Shown: positions 19,201 to 27,469 of the stretch, in pieces | Numbering within the stretch: the first letter of the stretch is position 1 | Layout: each line of letters starts with the position of its first letter | Assembly: GCA_964421085.1 (NCBI GenBank) | Contig: CAYQVO010000035.1 | Coordinates: 1-41,280, forward strand | Direction of reading: 5' to 3' | Source of the DNA: CAYQVO01 sp964421085 | GTDB lineage: Bacteria > Bdellovibrionota_C > UBA2361 > CAYQVO01 | Length of the DNA stretch: 41,280 nucleotides | Notes under the pieces: model-generated | The model's input: only the letters and a program-made list of their open reading frames with translations | What the model was told of the DNA's origin: nothing | Database searches by the model: none | Made by a program: the position numbers and the translations under genes

Positions 19201-19632
19201 CTTTGCGGGAGAAATATCCAGGGCGAATTCTGTTCCGCGGATAGCGAGACTTGCAGATGGTGTTTCGATGCCCGGAGCATTTTCAGGATCGCGGCTGAAG
19301 TAGTACGCCTTTCCTTCATTCATTGACAGAGATTTCTTCCTTTCCTGCGGAGCTGCCTGAAACTGTAGTGTCGTGTTTTCAGCAAGCCTCAGGAATCCGC
19401 CGGCCGAGAAGGCGATTCCTGCGCGGGCTGCGTTGCCCGTCTGAATTGTGTCTCCTGCCGCAAAAGTTGTACCGATGGCAACGGGTGAAAATGCGCTTTC
19501 CCCGGCGCGTCTGCCCAGAATGACTCCTTCGCCTGAGGTGAGAGTAGCGAGAGTGTTTTCCGCATCTGCAAAGATCGGGAAGAAACAAAGAGTTGCGATG
19601 ATCACGGCTTTAAGAATATTAAGGGCTTTCAT
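16298..19632 (-). CDS. FecR-domain/TPR/outer-membrane beta-barrel fusion protein, interrupted by a scaffold gap
   Basis: Two frames on either side of the N run at 18899-18920 read as one gene. The N-terminal piece (start 19632) has a signal peptide, then a FecR-type domain: GEGVILGRR, AAGDTIQTGNAARAGIAF, GGFLRLAENTTL, ETPSASLAIRGTEFALD and a VQWALFYPALP stretch. It then enters helices (ASLARGQVVEAQMYMNQAEAAS) just before the gap. After the gap, about 860 residues start with TPR repeats (ALELSPTNPDALLAGSYIA and about eight more units) and end with an amphipathic-strand domain resembling TonB-dependent receptor barrels, finishing in NF. No plug domain or TonB box is visible. Because the gap length is unknown, the frames differ across it; that is an assembly effect, not evidence of two genes. 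It is divergent from the CHASE2-cyclase gene, a pairing seen elsewhere for FecR proteins. Confidence 0.72.
18899..18920. other. Scaffold gap (22 N) inside the FecR-TPR-barrel gene
   Basis: Twenty-two undetermined bases lie between the FecR part and the TPR part. The frames on the two sides do not match if 22 is taken literally, so the gap size is an estimate. Helical repeat sequence is present on both sides. Confidence 0.99.
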
Positions 19633-19734
19633 CTCTAAAACAGTGCCTCATTAATGTGCTAGTCGACTTTAAATGCTCTTTCTTCTGCAACGTAGCTAAG
19701 ACTCTCGGGATCTAAATATAGATTCACCGGAAAA

Positions 19735-21717
19735 ATGATGCGATCCGTTTTTCGAAAATCGCTTTTAGTTCTTGGACTTCTCGTTGCAGGAGCAGCTGAA
19801 TACTTCCTTCTTCCAACGAGTATCGGCGAAAGGATTGAAATAAACAGCGCGGACTTCTGGTTTCAGAAGAGAGGGGAGATAGACGCGCCTGCCGATCTCG
19901 CAATCATTGCTCTCGATGAGGCAAGCTACAAAGCTTTGGGTGTCCCTTTGAACCAGGCGTGGCCGCGCAGGCTTCACGCGAGAATGCTGAGAAAGCTCAG
20001 GGAACTTGGCGTCGCCAGAGTTGCGATGGATATTCTCTTCCTCGGATCGGGCCTTAATCCCGCGGAAGATGAAGAGCTTGCAGACGCGATGTCCGAAATT
20101 CCAACGGTGATAGGAGCCGATATCGGCGAAAAGGTTCAATGGATTGGCGATCAGAATTTCCGAATTATAGAGCTTCTTGAACCTGCGCCGGTCTTCACAA
20201 AGGCAGCACAGGGCATCGGACTTGTCAGAATGCCGGAGGATTACGGCACTTTCAGACGATTTGCCGGGAAGAGAACCGAACTTTCGAAAGAAGTCCCTCC
20301 TCTGTATGAGGCAGCGATCGGAAAAACAGCGTGGCGGGAAACACCGGGATCCAGGGATATGATCAGGTTTTACGGTCCTGCAGGGACTATAAGAACCTAT
20401 TCCTACCACGTTCTTCTCGATGACGAGTCCTCTCTTCCCGCCGATGCGCTGAAAGGAAAGGTGGTTTTCATCGGACTCAATCTGAGGACGGGACTTGGTC
20501 CTGAACAGAAAGACTCATTCAGGACTCCTTTTGGCGATCGCTCGACATTCGGAGTCGAGATTCACGCCACCGCTGCCGCGAACCTTCTTGAGCGAAACTG
20601 GATACACCGGCTTCCTGCGTCCACTGAGCGGCTTGCTCTGGCCTTGAGCTGTATGCTGGTCGCCACTGGGATCTTCTCAATGCGCCCCCAGTGGAGCGGA
20701 CTCCTCATGCTTCTTGTAGTGGCATTGTGGGCGGGCGCGGCTTATCAGGGATTCCTCGGCGGGCTGTTTCTTCCGGGGGTCACAGCCTTTTTCATTGTGC
20801 TCCCGGTAATATACATGTTGAGCACGCTTATATACTACCTTGGGTCGTACTACGCCAGGCAGAAAGTTGAGAAGGCATTCAGACTTTATCTGCCGCCCCA
20901 GATGGCAAAGCAGATGCGGCAGAATCCGAAAGCTCTGCAGCTTGGCGGAGAGTATCTGACGGCTACTGCATTCTTTTCGGACATAGCTCAGTTCAGCCGT
21001 CTGGCTGAAGAGATGAATCCTGTAGATGTCGCATCGATGCTGAATGAATACTTCACGGAAGTCGCGCGTGTGGTGTTCGCGAATCAGGGAACTCTCATTA
21101 AGTTTATTGGTGATTCAGTTTTTGCGGTGTTTGGAGCTCCTGTGAAAATGGAAAACCACGCCGAACTTGCATGCCGCGCAGCGCTTGGGATTCAGTCCAC
21201 CATCGAAGCGTTCAATCAGAAAAAGAAATTTCCTGAATTGAAAACACGGATTGGCATTCATACGGGAGGAATGGTCGTAGGCAACCTCGGGTCGTCCGAG
21301 CGTTTTGATTACACCGCGATTGGAGACGCCGTTAATCTGGCGTCGAGGCTCGAGGGCGCGAACAAATATCTTGGGACATCCATAATCCTTTCTGACGCCT
21401 CAGCATCTGAAATTAACGGGGCACTTGGAACAATAAAGCTGGCGAAAGTGCGGGTAGCCGGCAAAATGCATAACGTCGAAATCTTCACCATCGACGATGG
21501 GAAAATTGATTCGACTATTCTGACAAAATGGAACAATGGTCTTGAGGCTTTCTTGAGCCAGCGCATGGATGTCGCGCGGAAGAGTCTGGAGGAAGTGAAA
21601 AGCAGCCGTTGTCTCCTTTCAACTGCTGCCGATCTCTATCTCAACGGAATTGAAGGAAGCCCGACTGCCGATGTCCACTTTACATGGGCAGGCGAGATTG
21701 TTCTTGCGAGGAAATAG
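19735..21717 (+). CDS. CHASE2-domain class III adenylate cyclase
   Basis: The 660-residue protein has an N-terminal membrane segment (about 8-27), a large CHASE2-like extracytoplasmic sensor (DLAIIALDEASYKALG, WPRRLHARMLRKL, VAMDILF, and later KVVFIGLNL), three closely spaced membrane helices (about 298-370) and a C-terminal class III cyclase domain. The cyclase has both metal-binding aspartates (SDIAQFS, Asp416; GDSVFAVFG, Asp460), the substrate lysine Lys456, and the transition-state pair in GDAVNLASRLEG (Asn534, Arg538), so it should be active and make cAMP, with cGMP less likely. ATG at 19738 has better spacing from GGA than 19735. CHASE2 cyclases are often found beside FecR proteins, and here the neighbour is the divergent FecR-TPR-barrel gene. 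Confidence 0.92.
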   Translation: MMRSVFRKSLLVLGLLVAGAAEYFLLPTSIGERIEINSADFWFQKRGEIDAPADLAIIALDEASYKALGVPLNQAWPRRLHARMLRKLRELGVARVAMDILFLGSGLNPAEDEELADAMSEIPTVIGADIGEKVQWIGDQNFRIIELLEPAPVFTKAAQGIGLVRMPEDYGTFRRFAGKRTELSKEVPPLYEAAIGKTAWRETPGSRDMIRFYGPAGTIRTYSYHVLLDDESSLPADALKGKVVFIGLNLRTGLGPEQKDSFRTPFGDRSTFGVEIHATAAANLLERNWIHRLPASTERLALALSCMLVATGIFSMRPQWSGLLMLLVVALWAGAAYQGFLGGLFLPGVTAFFIVLPVIYMLSTLIYYLGSYYARQKVEKAFRLYLPPQMAKQMRQNPKALQLGGEYLTATAFFSDIAQFSRLAEEMNPVDVASMLNEYFTEVARVVFANQGTLIKFIGDSVFAVFGAPVKMENHAELACRAALGIQSTIEAFNQKKKFPELKTRIGIHTGGMVVGNLGSSERFDYTAIGDAVNLASRLEGANKYLGTSIILSDASASEINGALGTIKLAKVRVAGKMHNVEIFTIDDGKIDSTILTKWNNGLEAFLSQRMDVARKSLEEVKSSRCLLSTAADLYLNGIEGSPTADVHFTWAGEIVLARK

Positions 21718-21730
21718 GACATCCAAAAAA
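21716..21730. repeat. Left candidate end motif of the REP-transposase element
   Basis: AGGACATCCAAAAA at the cyclase stop codon is close to the reverse complement of the motif upstream of the transposase (TTTGGGTGTCCTTT at 22953-22966). The pair thus sits in inverted orientation around the transposase. The match is imperfect, and the left copy overlaps a stop codon, so chance is possible. Confidence 0.35.
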
Positions 21731-21904
21731 TCCGTCATCAAACAGGCAAATAAGGAAGGAATGCTCCGGGATGGGGTTATTGGAATTCTGGCGATTGAAG
21801 GGCGCCAAACATCATGGTTTTCGGGAAGATGCCGGCAGGGGGAGAATTCGTCACTCTGGCGCGGACAAGAGTTGAACAGAGGCTCTTTTTATGAGGGGGG
21901 AAAT

Positions 21905-22864
21905 TCAGGCAAAGGCATACTGAGCTGCACGAAACCCTTTCAGCCACTTTTTGCCGAGTGACTTCGCAGCCTGCTGCATGGAGTCCTTGTCGCCTACGAC
22001 GCAGGAAAAGAGGTTGCCCAGTTTTTCTGCGAGCCAAGTCCATCCTGCTGGCTTTATGCCGATGCGCGTCAGAATAGGTTCAAGTTCCTTCGGGATTGAA
22101 CCTCGCTTGCCCTTTTTGATTGCTCGCCCTGTAAGATCAAGAACCATCAGGTATTCCTCAAGCGACATCGACAGAAACCCCCTTCGATTGCCCGTGTTCT
22201 GAATTGGAGCAAGCCATGGATGAGCATCCTCACGCAGCCCTTTCTTGAGAAGCTTAATACGTTCATAAGCGCTGGTGAATCTGGACTCTTCAGGTGTCTC
22301 TGCCATTCCGGCTCTTACGGGGTTGAGGTCAATATAGACCGCGCAGCCAAGAAGCGCAGACTCGCCTTGAAGCCTCTGACAGCGAAAACGCCCTTCCCAG
22401 AACCTTCCCTTGCACTCATCCTCTTTATTGGCTTTTCGGGCAATGTACTCATTCAGCGATTTCATGAACCAGCTTACACTTCCAAGCCTTCGTCTCAGGA
22501 CAGCGATTCGCGCATCGTTCCGGGCAAGCTCGCTTATTGCCTCATCTGTTGTTTCACCGCAAAGCGGCGGGTAAAGCGTAAGCCAGAGGCGTGCCACATC
22601 CCAGTTTGAAAGCGCTTGAAGGATTTCCGGCAGGATCCGAAGCAGGAGGTGAAGGTGATTATCCATGAGGGCGCAAGCAAGGACCTCGATGCAGAAGACC
22701 GTTACAAGGAACTGAATTCTTTTTCGGATCCAGTCTTTTCGGTGGTCATAATTTTTGCCTGTGTAGGAATCCTGTCCATAGAGGTAAGCCCGCCGCACGC
22801 AGCGTGAAAAGCAGTGGTAGTATGATTGTTCCTCAACAACGGTATCCGAGCGACGAGTTGTCAT
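21905..22864 (-). CDS. REP-associated tyrosine transposase (TnpA-REP, Y1/HUH family)
   Basis: The ATG at 22864 is preceded by AAGGAGG at a suitable distance, giving 319 residues; a TTG two codons upstream is also open. The protein opens with YYHCFSRCVRRAYL, then has LMDNHLHLLLRI with the HUH (His-x-His) metal site and, near residue 140, FMKSLNEYIARKANKEDECKGRFWEGRF with the catalytic tyrosine. These are the marks of Y1-type single-strand transposases related to IS200/IS605 TnpA that act on REP-like palindromes. The C-terminal 120 residues are an extra basic domain found in longer members. It stands alone between the cyclase and the MDR gene. All active-site residues are present, so it may be functional. 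Confidence 0.9.
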   Translation of the reverse strand: MTTRRSDTVVEEQSYYHCFSRCVRRAYLYGQDSYTGKNYDHRKDWIRKRIQFLVTVFCIEVLACALMDNHLHLLLRILPEILQALSNWDVARLWLTLYPPLCGETTDEAISELARNDARIAVLRRRLGSVSWFMKSLNEYIARKANKEDECKGRFWEGRFRCQRLQGESALLGCAVYIDLNPVRAGMAETPEESRFTSAYERIKLLKKGLREDAHPWLAPIQNTGNRRGFLSMSLEEYLMVLDLTGRAIKKGKRGSIPKELEPILTRIGIKPAGWTWLAEKLGNLFSCVVGDKDSMQQAAKSLGKKWLKGFRAAQYAFA

Positions 22865-23278
22865 CTCCAAACAGCCTCCTTCCAGCGGGAAAAAACGGTC
22901 TATACCCGTATCGAAAAAATCAGCAGAAAGTTGCCTGGAAATCAGAAAAATCTTTGGGTGTCCTTTGACGGGGAATGCTTGCCGTCGAAACCATCAAAGT
23001 TGCGTAACTGTTTTCGTTGCGACATCTTCGATTTTCCTGGAACGGCCCGTTGGCTTGCACGTCGGATAGTTTGAGGCGCGGCACATCTTTATGAACGAAC
23101 AAGCATCTTGTGTGCACCCTCAGGGGGGTGACCATGAATGGAAGGATTGTCACGTGAAGGTTTTATTGGACGCTGCAGACCGCCAGCTTGCTGTTCCCAC
23201 AAGGTTCTCGGTTGGTGGAGACCGGAGAAGTCTTCCAGCTTCAACCTTGACGTTTCTCATGGCGGAAGATCGATTTCC
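22865..23278. other. Intergenic stretch between transposase and MDR gene
   Basis: I see no supported gene here. It holds one GGGTGTCC motif (22953-22966) and a short stem, CACCC-loop-GGGTG, near 23115-23131. Short open frames on either strand have no recognisable content or ribosome sites. Confidence 0.6.
22953..22966 (+). repeat. GGGTGTCC-type motif upstream of the transposase
   Basis: TTTGGGTGTCCTTT lies about 90 bp upstream of the transposase start. The same core occurs four times in the intergenic cluster at 26.5-26.76 kb, which links the cluster to this transposase family. Confidence 0.7.
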
Positions 23279-24271
23279 TCAGGAAACTTGAGGATTTTTT
23301 CCCGGGCTGACTTCCAGTTTCCCGAGGAAATGCCGTTTCAATGCGCGCTCTGCATCAAGTACTCTTTCAAGCGGAAAACTCTCCGCAATGTGAACTCTGA
23401 ACCGACCTGCTTCTATCAACTGGTTAAGTCTCCTCATTACATCAATGCCGGGAGTGCCGTCGAAGGCCTCAATGGTCACTTCCGGCCGGACTTCGGGCTC
23501 AGGATAAACACCATGGGGATATGCGATCCTGCCCCCGGCTCGCACAGCAGTCAGCGCTTTTTCCGCAGTCTCCCCGCCAGCTGTCAATAAGGCCGCGTCG
23601 AAACCTTCGGGCGCAAACTGGCGGGCAGCAGCGGTAACGTCCTCTCTTTTGCCGTCAACGGCCGCATCCGTGCCCAGGGACTCCGCCAGTGCAACTCCGT
23701 CGCTCCCGGAGGCAACAGCAAAGACACGCGCGCCCATTCGCTTTGCAAGTTGCACTGCCAGGTGGCCTATGCCGCCGCTGGCGCCGAAAATCATTATCGA
23801 CTCGCCGTTCTTCAATCTGAGCGTGTCATCCAGTCCTCGCAAAGCGGTTATTGCATCAACCGGCATGGCGCCGGCTTCTTCAGTGGATAGAGAGTCCGGT
23901 ATAAATTCAGCGTCTTCCGCCCTGACCACTGCGTATTCAGCATAAAAGCCACTGCCATTGAAACCGCTCATTGCATACACGCAATCACCCTCCCTGAATC
24001 GAGTGACCCGGCTTCCGACTTTGACAACTGTGCCGGCGCCGTCGGAGCCCGGAACATAAGGGAATGTGGGCTGAACATTGAACAGCTTCGCGAATTCTCC
24101 TTCGATTTCATACGGATCCCATACTCCTACCCCGGCGGCCTCCACGCGGACCAGTATTTCATCAGGGCCGACTTCGGGCACGGCAATTGTCCTGAGCGCC
24201 AGTTTCTCAATTCCGCCGAACTCATCAGCAGCTACCGCTTCCATCTCAAGTGGTATTTTTGCCGTTCCCAT
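23279..24271 (-). CDS. Zinc-free medium-chain dehydrogenase/reductase (quinone oxidoreductase-like)
   Basis: The ATG at 24271 follows a strong AAAGGAG site, giving 330 residues. The N-terminal GroES-like part reads VPEVGPDEILVRVEAAGVGVWDPYEIEG, and YVPGSDGAGTVVKVGSRVTRFREGDCVY is the conserved MDR turn. The Rossmann half has MIFGASGGIGHLAVQLAKRMGARVFAVA, which binds NADPH. The catalytic and structural zinc ligands of alcohol dehydrogenases are absent, as in quinone oxidoreductases and crystallins. It likely reduces quinones or enones with NADPH in the cytosol; the substrate is unknown. It lies 122 bp downstream of the hybrid kinase gene in the same orientation, so co-transcription is possible but not certain. 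Confidence 0.88.
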   Translation of the reverse strand: MGTAKIPLEMEAVAADEFGGIEKLALRTIAVPEVGPDEILVRVEAAGVGVWDPYEIEGEFAKLFNVQPTFPYVPGSDGAGTVVKVGSRVTRFREGDCVYAMSGFNGSGFYAEYAVVRAEDAEFIPDSLSTEEAGAMPVDAITALRGLDDTLRLKNGESIMIFGASGGIGHLAVQLAKRMGARVFAVASGSDGVALAESLGTDAAVDGKREDVTAAARQFAPEGFDAALLTAGGETAEKALTAVRAGGRIAYPHGVYPEPEVRPEVTIEAFDGTPGIDVMRRLNQLIEAGRFRVHIAESFPLERVLDAERALKRHFLGKLEVSPGKNPQVS

Positions 24272-24393
24272 GGATTCTCTCCTTTGAAAATCGGTGTAAA
24301 AGCTTCTCGCAGCGCACTCAACCTGTTGATGATCGCCGTCGTGATATCGTAGATGACCACCGCGGACGCTGCGATTACTCCAACTTTGGCGCC

Positions 24394-25986
24394 TCACCAT
24401 AACTTTCGCAGCGCGGTTTCCAGAACTTCCAGGTCGACTGGTTTGGTCAAGTGCTGCGCAAATCCTGCTTCGAGGGTTCTCCTGACATCCTCTTCCTGAC
24501 CGAATCCGGTCAGTGCGATAGCCTTCAAGGCATTGCCTGAGGCTCTGATATCTTTCAAGAGGTCGACCCCGCTGCGGTCAGGAAGTCCAAGGTCGCTGAT
24601 AAGAAGATCGAAGTGTTCCACGCCTGCAAGCCTCAGAGCCGTTGTCGCGTTTTCCGCCGTCTTCACGCGGTGTCCCATCGACTCGAGAGCCAGGGCGATA
24701 AGGTGGGCAGTATCGCTGTTATCCTCCACAAGAAGAATCTGCAGTTCCAGAATCTTTTCATTCTGAGGGATGGCGGCAGCATGACCACCTTCCGGCAAAT
24801 CGCCCTGTACAACAGGCAGTGTGATGCAAAATGTCGCGCCTTTCCCCGGCCCGGCGCTTTTCGCGGATATAACGCCACTGTGCATTTCAACAAAACTTCT
24901 GGATATTGCAAGACCAAGGCCCAGTCCTCCGAAACGCTGCGCTGTGTCTCTGTCAGCCTGCTCAAAAGGCTTGAAAAGACGCTCCGCTTTCGCCGGGTCA
25001 AACCCTGCGCCTGTGTCGGCGATCTCGACGTTTACCTGGCCGTCCTGAGAAAACGACCGCACTGTGATTCTGCCCTGCGAGGGAGTGAATTTGATCGCAT
25101 TTTTCAATACGTTCCACAAAACCTGCTGTATCCGTCGCGGATCGGCATCAATAGTATGCGGACTGTCTTCGAAACTGACTGAAAGCTGAAGTTCCTTATC
25201 TTCGATCTCCGACCGGCAGATCTCCATCGCACTGCTGATAAGAGGCTCGATCTTTACTCTCTTCAAATCCAGCGATATCTTTCCCTGGTTGATCCTCGTA
25301 AGGTCAAGCAGGTCGTCGATCAAACGAACTTCAAGATCGATATTCCGCCGCGCGATCTCAATTGTTTCCGCCTGCCTCCGAGTCAGATTTTCCGCACGTT
25401 GAAGAATCGAAAGTGCGGCAAGCACAGGAGTCAACGGCGTCCTGAGTTCATGAGAGAGCACTGCGAGAAAATGATCCTTCACAGCACTGGCCGATTCTGC
25501 CGCTTCCTTTGCCTTCAGAAACCGGGTCTCGATTTCTTTACGTTCAGTTATGTCGAAGCCTGTCCCGATTATTGCAGGTCGCCCCCGGTAGAGGGCAGCG
25601 GCTGGAGAAAGGTCCACCCATTTCGGAACACCGCTTTTAGTAACCATCCTGAATTCATAGTGGGTCGGTAAGTCTTCTCCTCTCTGGCGACGCGCAGCTC
25701 TTTCGGAAATCATCGGCTGAAAATCAGGATGCACCATATCGTTGAAATTCATAGTGAGGATCTCTTCGACGCTATATCCGCTCATTTCGGCGAAATAGCG
25801 GTTGGCGTAAACAAAGCGTGCACCCTGTATTATGCCGAACGCGGCATGGGCGTTCTCGGCCAGTGTTCTGAATTTTTCTTCGCTGTCCTTCAGCGCTTCT
25901 TCGATTGCTGACGATTTACTCCGTCGTCCGAGAAAAAGACCGCCTGCAAATGCGAGTATAACTAGAAAAAATTCCAGAAAAAGCAT
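24394..25986 (-). CDS. Membrane-anchored PAS hybrid histidine kinase with C-terminal receiver
   Basis: Starting at the ATG at 25986, the 530-residue protein has one N-terminal membrane helix (LEFFLVILAFAGGLFLG) and no large periplasmic loop. A PAS domain follows (EEKFRTLAENAHAAFGI through TGFDITERKEIE). Next are HisKA with the phospho-acceptor His179 in LSHELRTPLTP, a HATPase with N box (WNVLKNAIKFT) and G boxes (DTGAGF, GGLGLGLAI), and a receiver domain (ILLVEDNSDTAHLIALALE) with phospho-acceptor Asp465 in SDLGLPD and the late Lys in LTKPVD. All catalytic residues are intact. No partner regulator with a DNA-binding domain is adjacent, so its output is not visible. A GTG 24 bases upstream is an alternative start. 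Confidence 0.92.
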   Translation of the reverse strand: MLFLEFFLVILAFAGGLFLGRRSKSSAIEEALKDSEEKFRTLAENAHAAFGIIQGARFVYANRYFAEMSGYSVEEILTMNFNDMVHPDFQPMISERAARRQRGEDLPTHYEFRMVTKSGVPKWVDLSPAAALYRGRPAIIGTGFDITERKEIETRFLKAKEAAESASAVKDHFLAVLSHELRTPLTPVLAALSILQRAENLTRRQAETIEIARRNIDLEVRLIDDLLDLTRINQGKISLDLKRVKIEPLISSAMEICRSEIEDKELQLSVSFEDSPHTIDADPRRIQQVLWNVLKNAIKFTPSQGRITVRSFSQDGQVNVEIADTGAGFDPAKAERLFKPFEQADRDTAQRFGGLGLGLAISRSFVEMHSGVISAKSAGPGKGATFCITLPVVQGDLPEGGHAAAIPQNEKILELQILLVEDNSDTAHLIALALESMGHRVKTAENATTALRLAGVEHFDLLISDLGLPDRSGVDLLKDIRASGNALKAIALTGFGQEEDVRRTLEAGFAQHLTKPVDLEVLETALRKLW

Positions 25987-26338
25987 AGAAGGGGGCGCCC
26001 CCGTCCGCACATTTTATAGTAGCCCAAGATGGGTAATTTGGAGCGCGAATATCGATGATCTTCAGTATCTGAACCTCACTTCTCATACCGATTGAAAACT
26101 CCGGACCGCGAGCTTCTCGATGACGACAGAAGAAGCTATCTGCCCCGGGTCGATACGATGCGGGGAAAGCCTGTTAATCACACCGCTGAGATATTCGACG
26201 ATTGCCCCGCAGAAATCCCACTTGCGGCTTATAACCTCGAAAAACCTCCAAGCCTTCCAATTGGGATCGCTGAAAAAAAGCGTTTTGCTTCAGGCACCAC
26301 GCGGCCACATGAGTGACGCAAGTCATTAACAGCGAGTG

Positions 26339-26378
26339 TTCTCATCCGGCACGTAGCGCTTGTGCCGGCCAGTGAGAA
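26339..26378. repeat. Forty-nt imperfect palindrome (REP-like hairpin)
   Basis: TTCTCA pairs with TGAGAA and CCGGCAC pairs with GTGCCGG, with a single unpaired T on one side, CCAG on the other and a 9-nt loop. Thirteen base pairs in two blocks with an asymmetric bulge is the shape of REP elements recognised by TnpA-REP enzymes, and also of integron attC sites. No T run follows, so it is not a standard terminator. Confidence 0.65.
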
Positions 26379-26401
26379 AATTATCGCCCCGCGGAAACAG
26401 A

Positions 26402-26418
26402 GTTATTCAAGGAATAAC
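26402..26418. repeat. Short perfect hairpin
   Basis: GTTATTC (26402-26408) pairs with GAATAAC (26412-26418) across a 3-nt loop. It lies between the long hairpin and the GGGTGTCC motif cluster; no T run follows. Confidence 0.55.
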
Positions 26419-26538
26419 ATCCTCGTTCTACTTTCCCTTTTGCCTCCCGCCCAGACCATGGGTTCCGACTCCTGGCCGAAATCCGCCGGGGGGAGGATAC
26501 TCTGTATCTTTCTGGCGGTGTTCGCATTTACGATGTTC

Positions 26539-26597
26539 AAAAAGGACACCCACTTTTCCCGGTGGATACAAAAAGTACAAAAAGGACACCCACTTTT
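26539..26597 (-). repeat. Two direct copies of AAAAAGGACACCCACTTTT
   Basis: Identical 19-nt copies occur at 26539-26557 and 26579-26597, 40 bp apart. They are reverse-complement versions of the motif copies at 26687 and 26741, so the four together form two inverted pairs. Confidence 0.85.
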
Positions 26598-26686
26598 TTC
26601 GTCGGGTGTCACCGATACTGAAAGACACAGATTATCAGCCGTGCGATCTGAAACATACAGAGTACGCATAGCAGGAGGATCGGAAA

Positions 26687-26757
26687 TTTGTGGGTGTCCT
26701 TTTACCGGTACCGGTACGGGGGCGGCACAGCCGAAGGAATTTTGTGGGTGTCCTTTT
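26687..26757 (+). repeat. Two direct copies of TTTGTGGGTGTCCTTTT flanking a palindrome
   Basis: Identical 17-nt copies occur at 26687-26703 and 26741-26757. Between them is the perfect 14-nt palindrome TACCGGTACCGGTA (26703-26716). The second copy ends 3 bp before the ZIP transporter stop codon. With the two reverse copies at 26539-26597 this forms a four-copy cluster in tail-to-tail arrangement. Confidence 0.85.
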
Positions 26758-26760
26758 TCC

Positions 26761-27456
26761 TCACCCATGCTCCGACAGGCGCATAATGAGGCTCATTCCG
26801 AAGAAACCGCCTGCCATCGAGATCAGCAGCTGCAGCCAGTGCGCGCCGAATTTCCTCTTCCTGTGGATGAGGTCAGGCAGCATGTGCCCCCAGACGTAAT
26901 AGCCGAATCCCCCCGCAAGAAGAGCGCTCAGCCAGGCGGCTTTTTCGATGCTGAACGCTGCTGAATAGACAAGGACGGCTGTCCCGGCTGTAATAAGCGC
27001 GGTCAGGAGGAGCAGCAACAGAGTCAGGAGCAGGGTTGTCCGGGGGCGAAGGAAGCCGTAGTCGCCGAGTTTCTTTGGTATTTCATGCAGTAAGGTTGAA
27101 TATAGTGCAGTAAGGCCATATGGCGCACCGTGGAGAAAAGAAGCGCCGATCACAAGGCCGTCCTGAAGACTGTGGGCGCATGAAGCAGTCATGTTCACAG
27201 CTATGCCCGCGAGGGGATCGTAGTGATCACACGCCACATCATGGTCATGATGCCTGTGGTGGCAGGCGCGGTGCACGAGCCATCCTATAACATAAAGCAT
27301 CCCGTAACCGGCGCCGAAAAGAAGAAGCGCGCGACCGGGCCCGAGATCTGCCCACGCTTCCGGAAAAAGATGAACCAGCATGATACACGTCAGCGATCCT
27401 GCGCCGAGCGCAAGGAGAATCATCAGAATATATTCGCCGCGGCGTCCATCTTCCAT
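26761..27456 (-). CDS. ZIP-family divalent metal transporter
   Basis: From the ATG at 27456 the 231-residue protein has about seven or eight membrane helices. A histidine-rich loop (HRACHHRHHDHDVACDH) lies between helices 3 and 4, as in ZIP proteins. Helix 4 carries CAHSLQDGLVIGASF and helix 5 carries LLHEIPKKLGDYGFL, the paired metal-binding motifs of the family, although the usual second His of HEIPHE is replaced by Lys. It should import or export zinc or iron across the inner membrane. It starts 13 bp after the RluA stop, so it is the last gene of the six-gene operon. A longer in-frame start upstream overlaps RluA and is unlikely. Confidence 0.85.
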   Translation of the reverse strand: MEDGRRGEYILMILLALGAGSLTCIMLVHLFPEAWADLGPGRALLLFGAGYGMLYVIGWLVHRACHHRHHDHDVACDHYDPLAGIAVNMTASCAHSLQDGLVIGASFLHGAPYGLTALYSTLLHEIPKKLGDYGFLRPRTTLLLTLLLLLLTALITAGTAVLVYSAAFSIEKAAWLSALLAGGFGYYVWGHMLPDLIHRKRKFGAHWLQLLISMAGGFFGMSLIMRLSEHG

Positions 27457-27469
27457 CCATTCTCTATTA

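Larger units (their letters stand above)
25987..26760. other. Long intergenic region with hairpins and repeat cluster
   Basis: About 770 bp without a convincing gene. One minus-strand frame (26083-26289, 68 codons, no ATG) reads like protein (key part FFEVISRKWDFCGAIVEYLSG) and could be the remnant of a lost gene, but I do not recognise it. The rest holds a 40-nt imperfect palindrome, a shorter hairpin and four copies of a GGGTGTCC-type motif, each listed separately. Confidence 0.6.

Noticed and set aside
19933..19950. CTTTGGGTGTCCCTTTGA inside the CHASE2-cyclase gene, nearly identical to the motif upstream of the transposase
   Set aside because: It encodes the ordinary CHASE2 segment ALGVPLNQ in frame, so the match is more simply explained by coding constraint. 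It was not counted as a motif copy.
23115..23131. CACCC-loop-GGGTG stem as a regulatory element
   Set aside because: Short stem, no T run and no link to a nearby gene start, so it could occur by chance.
26083..26289. Minus-strand frame of 68 codons in the intergenic region as a gene
   Set aside because: It lacks a start codon and any recognisable family, so it is mentioned only as a possible remnant.
26339..26378. Integron attC site
   Set aside because: The bulged stem is similar in shape, but no RYYYAAC/GTTRRRY ends, integrase gene or cassette array are present.
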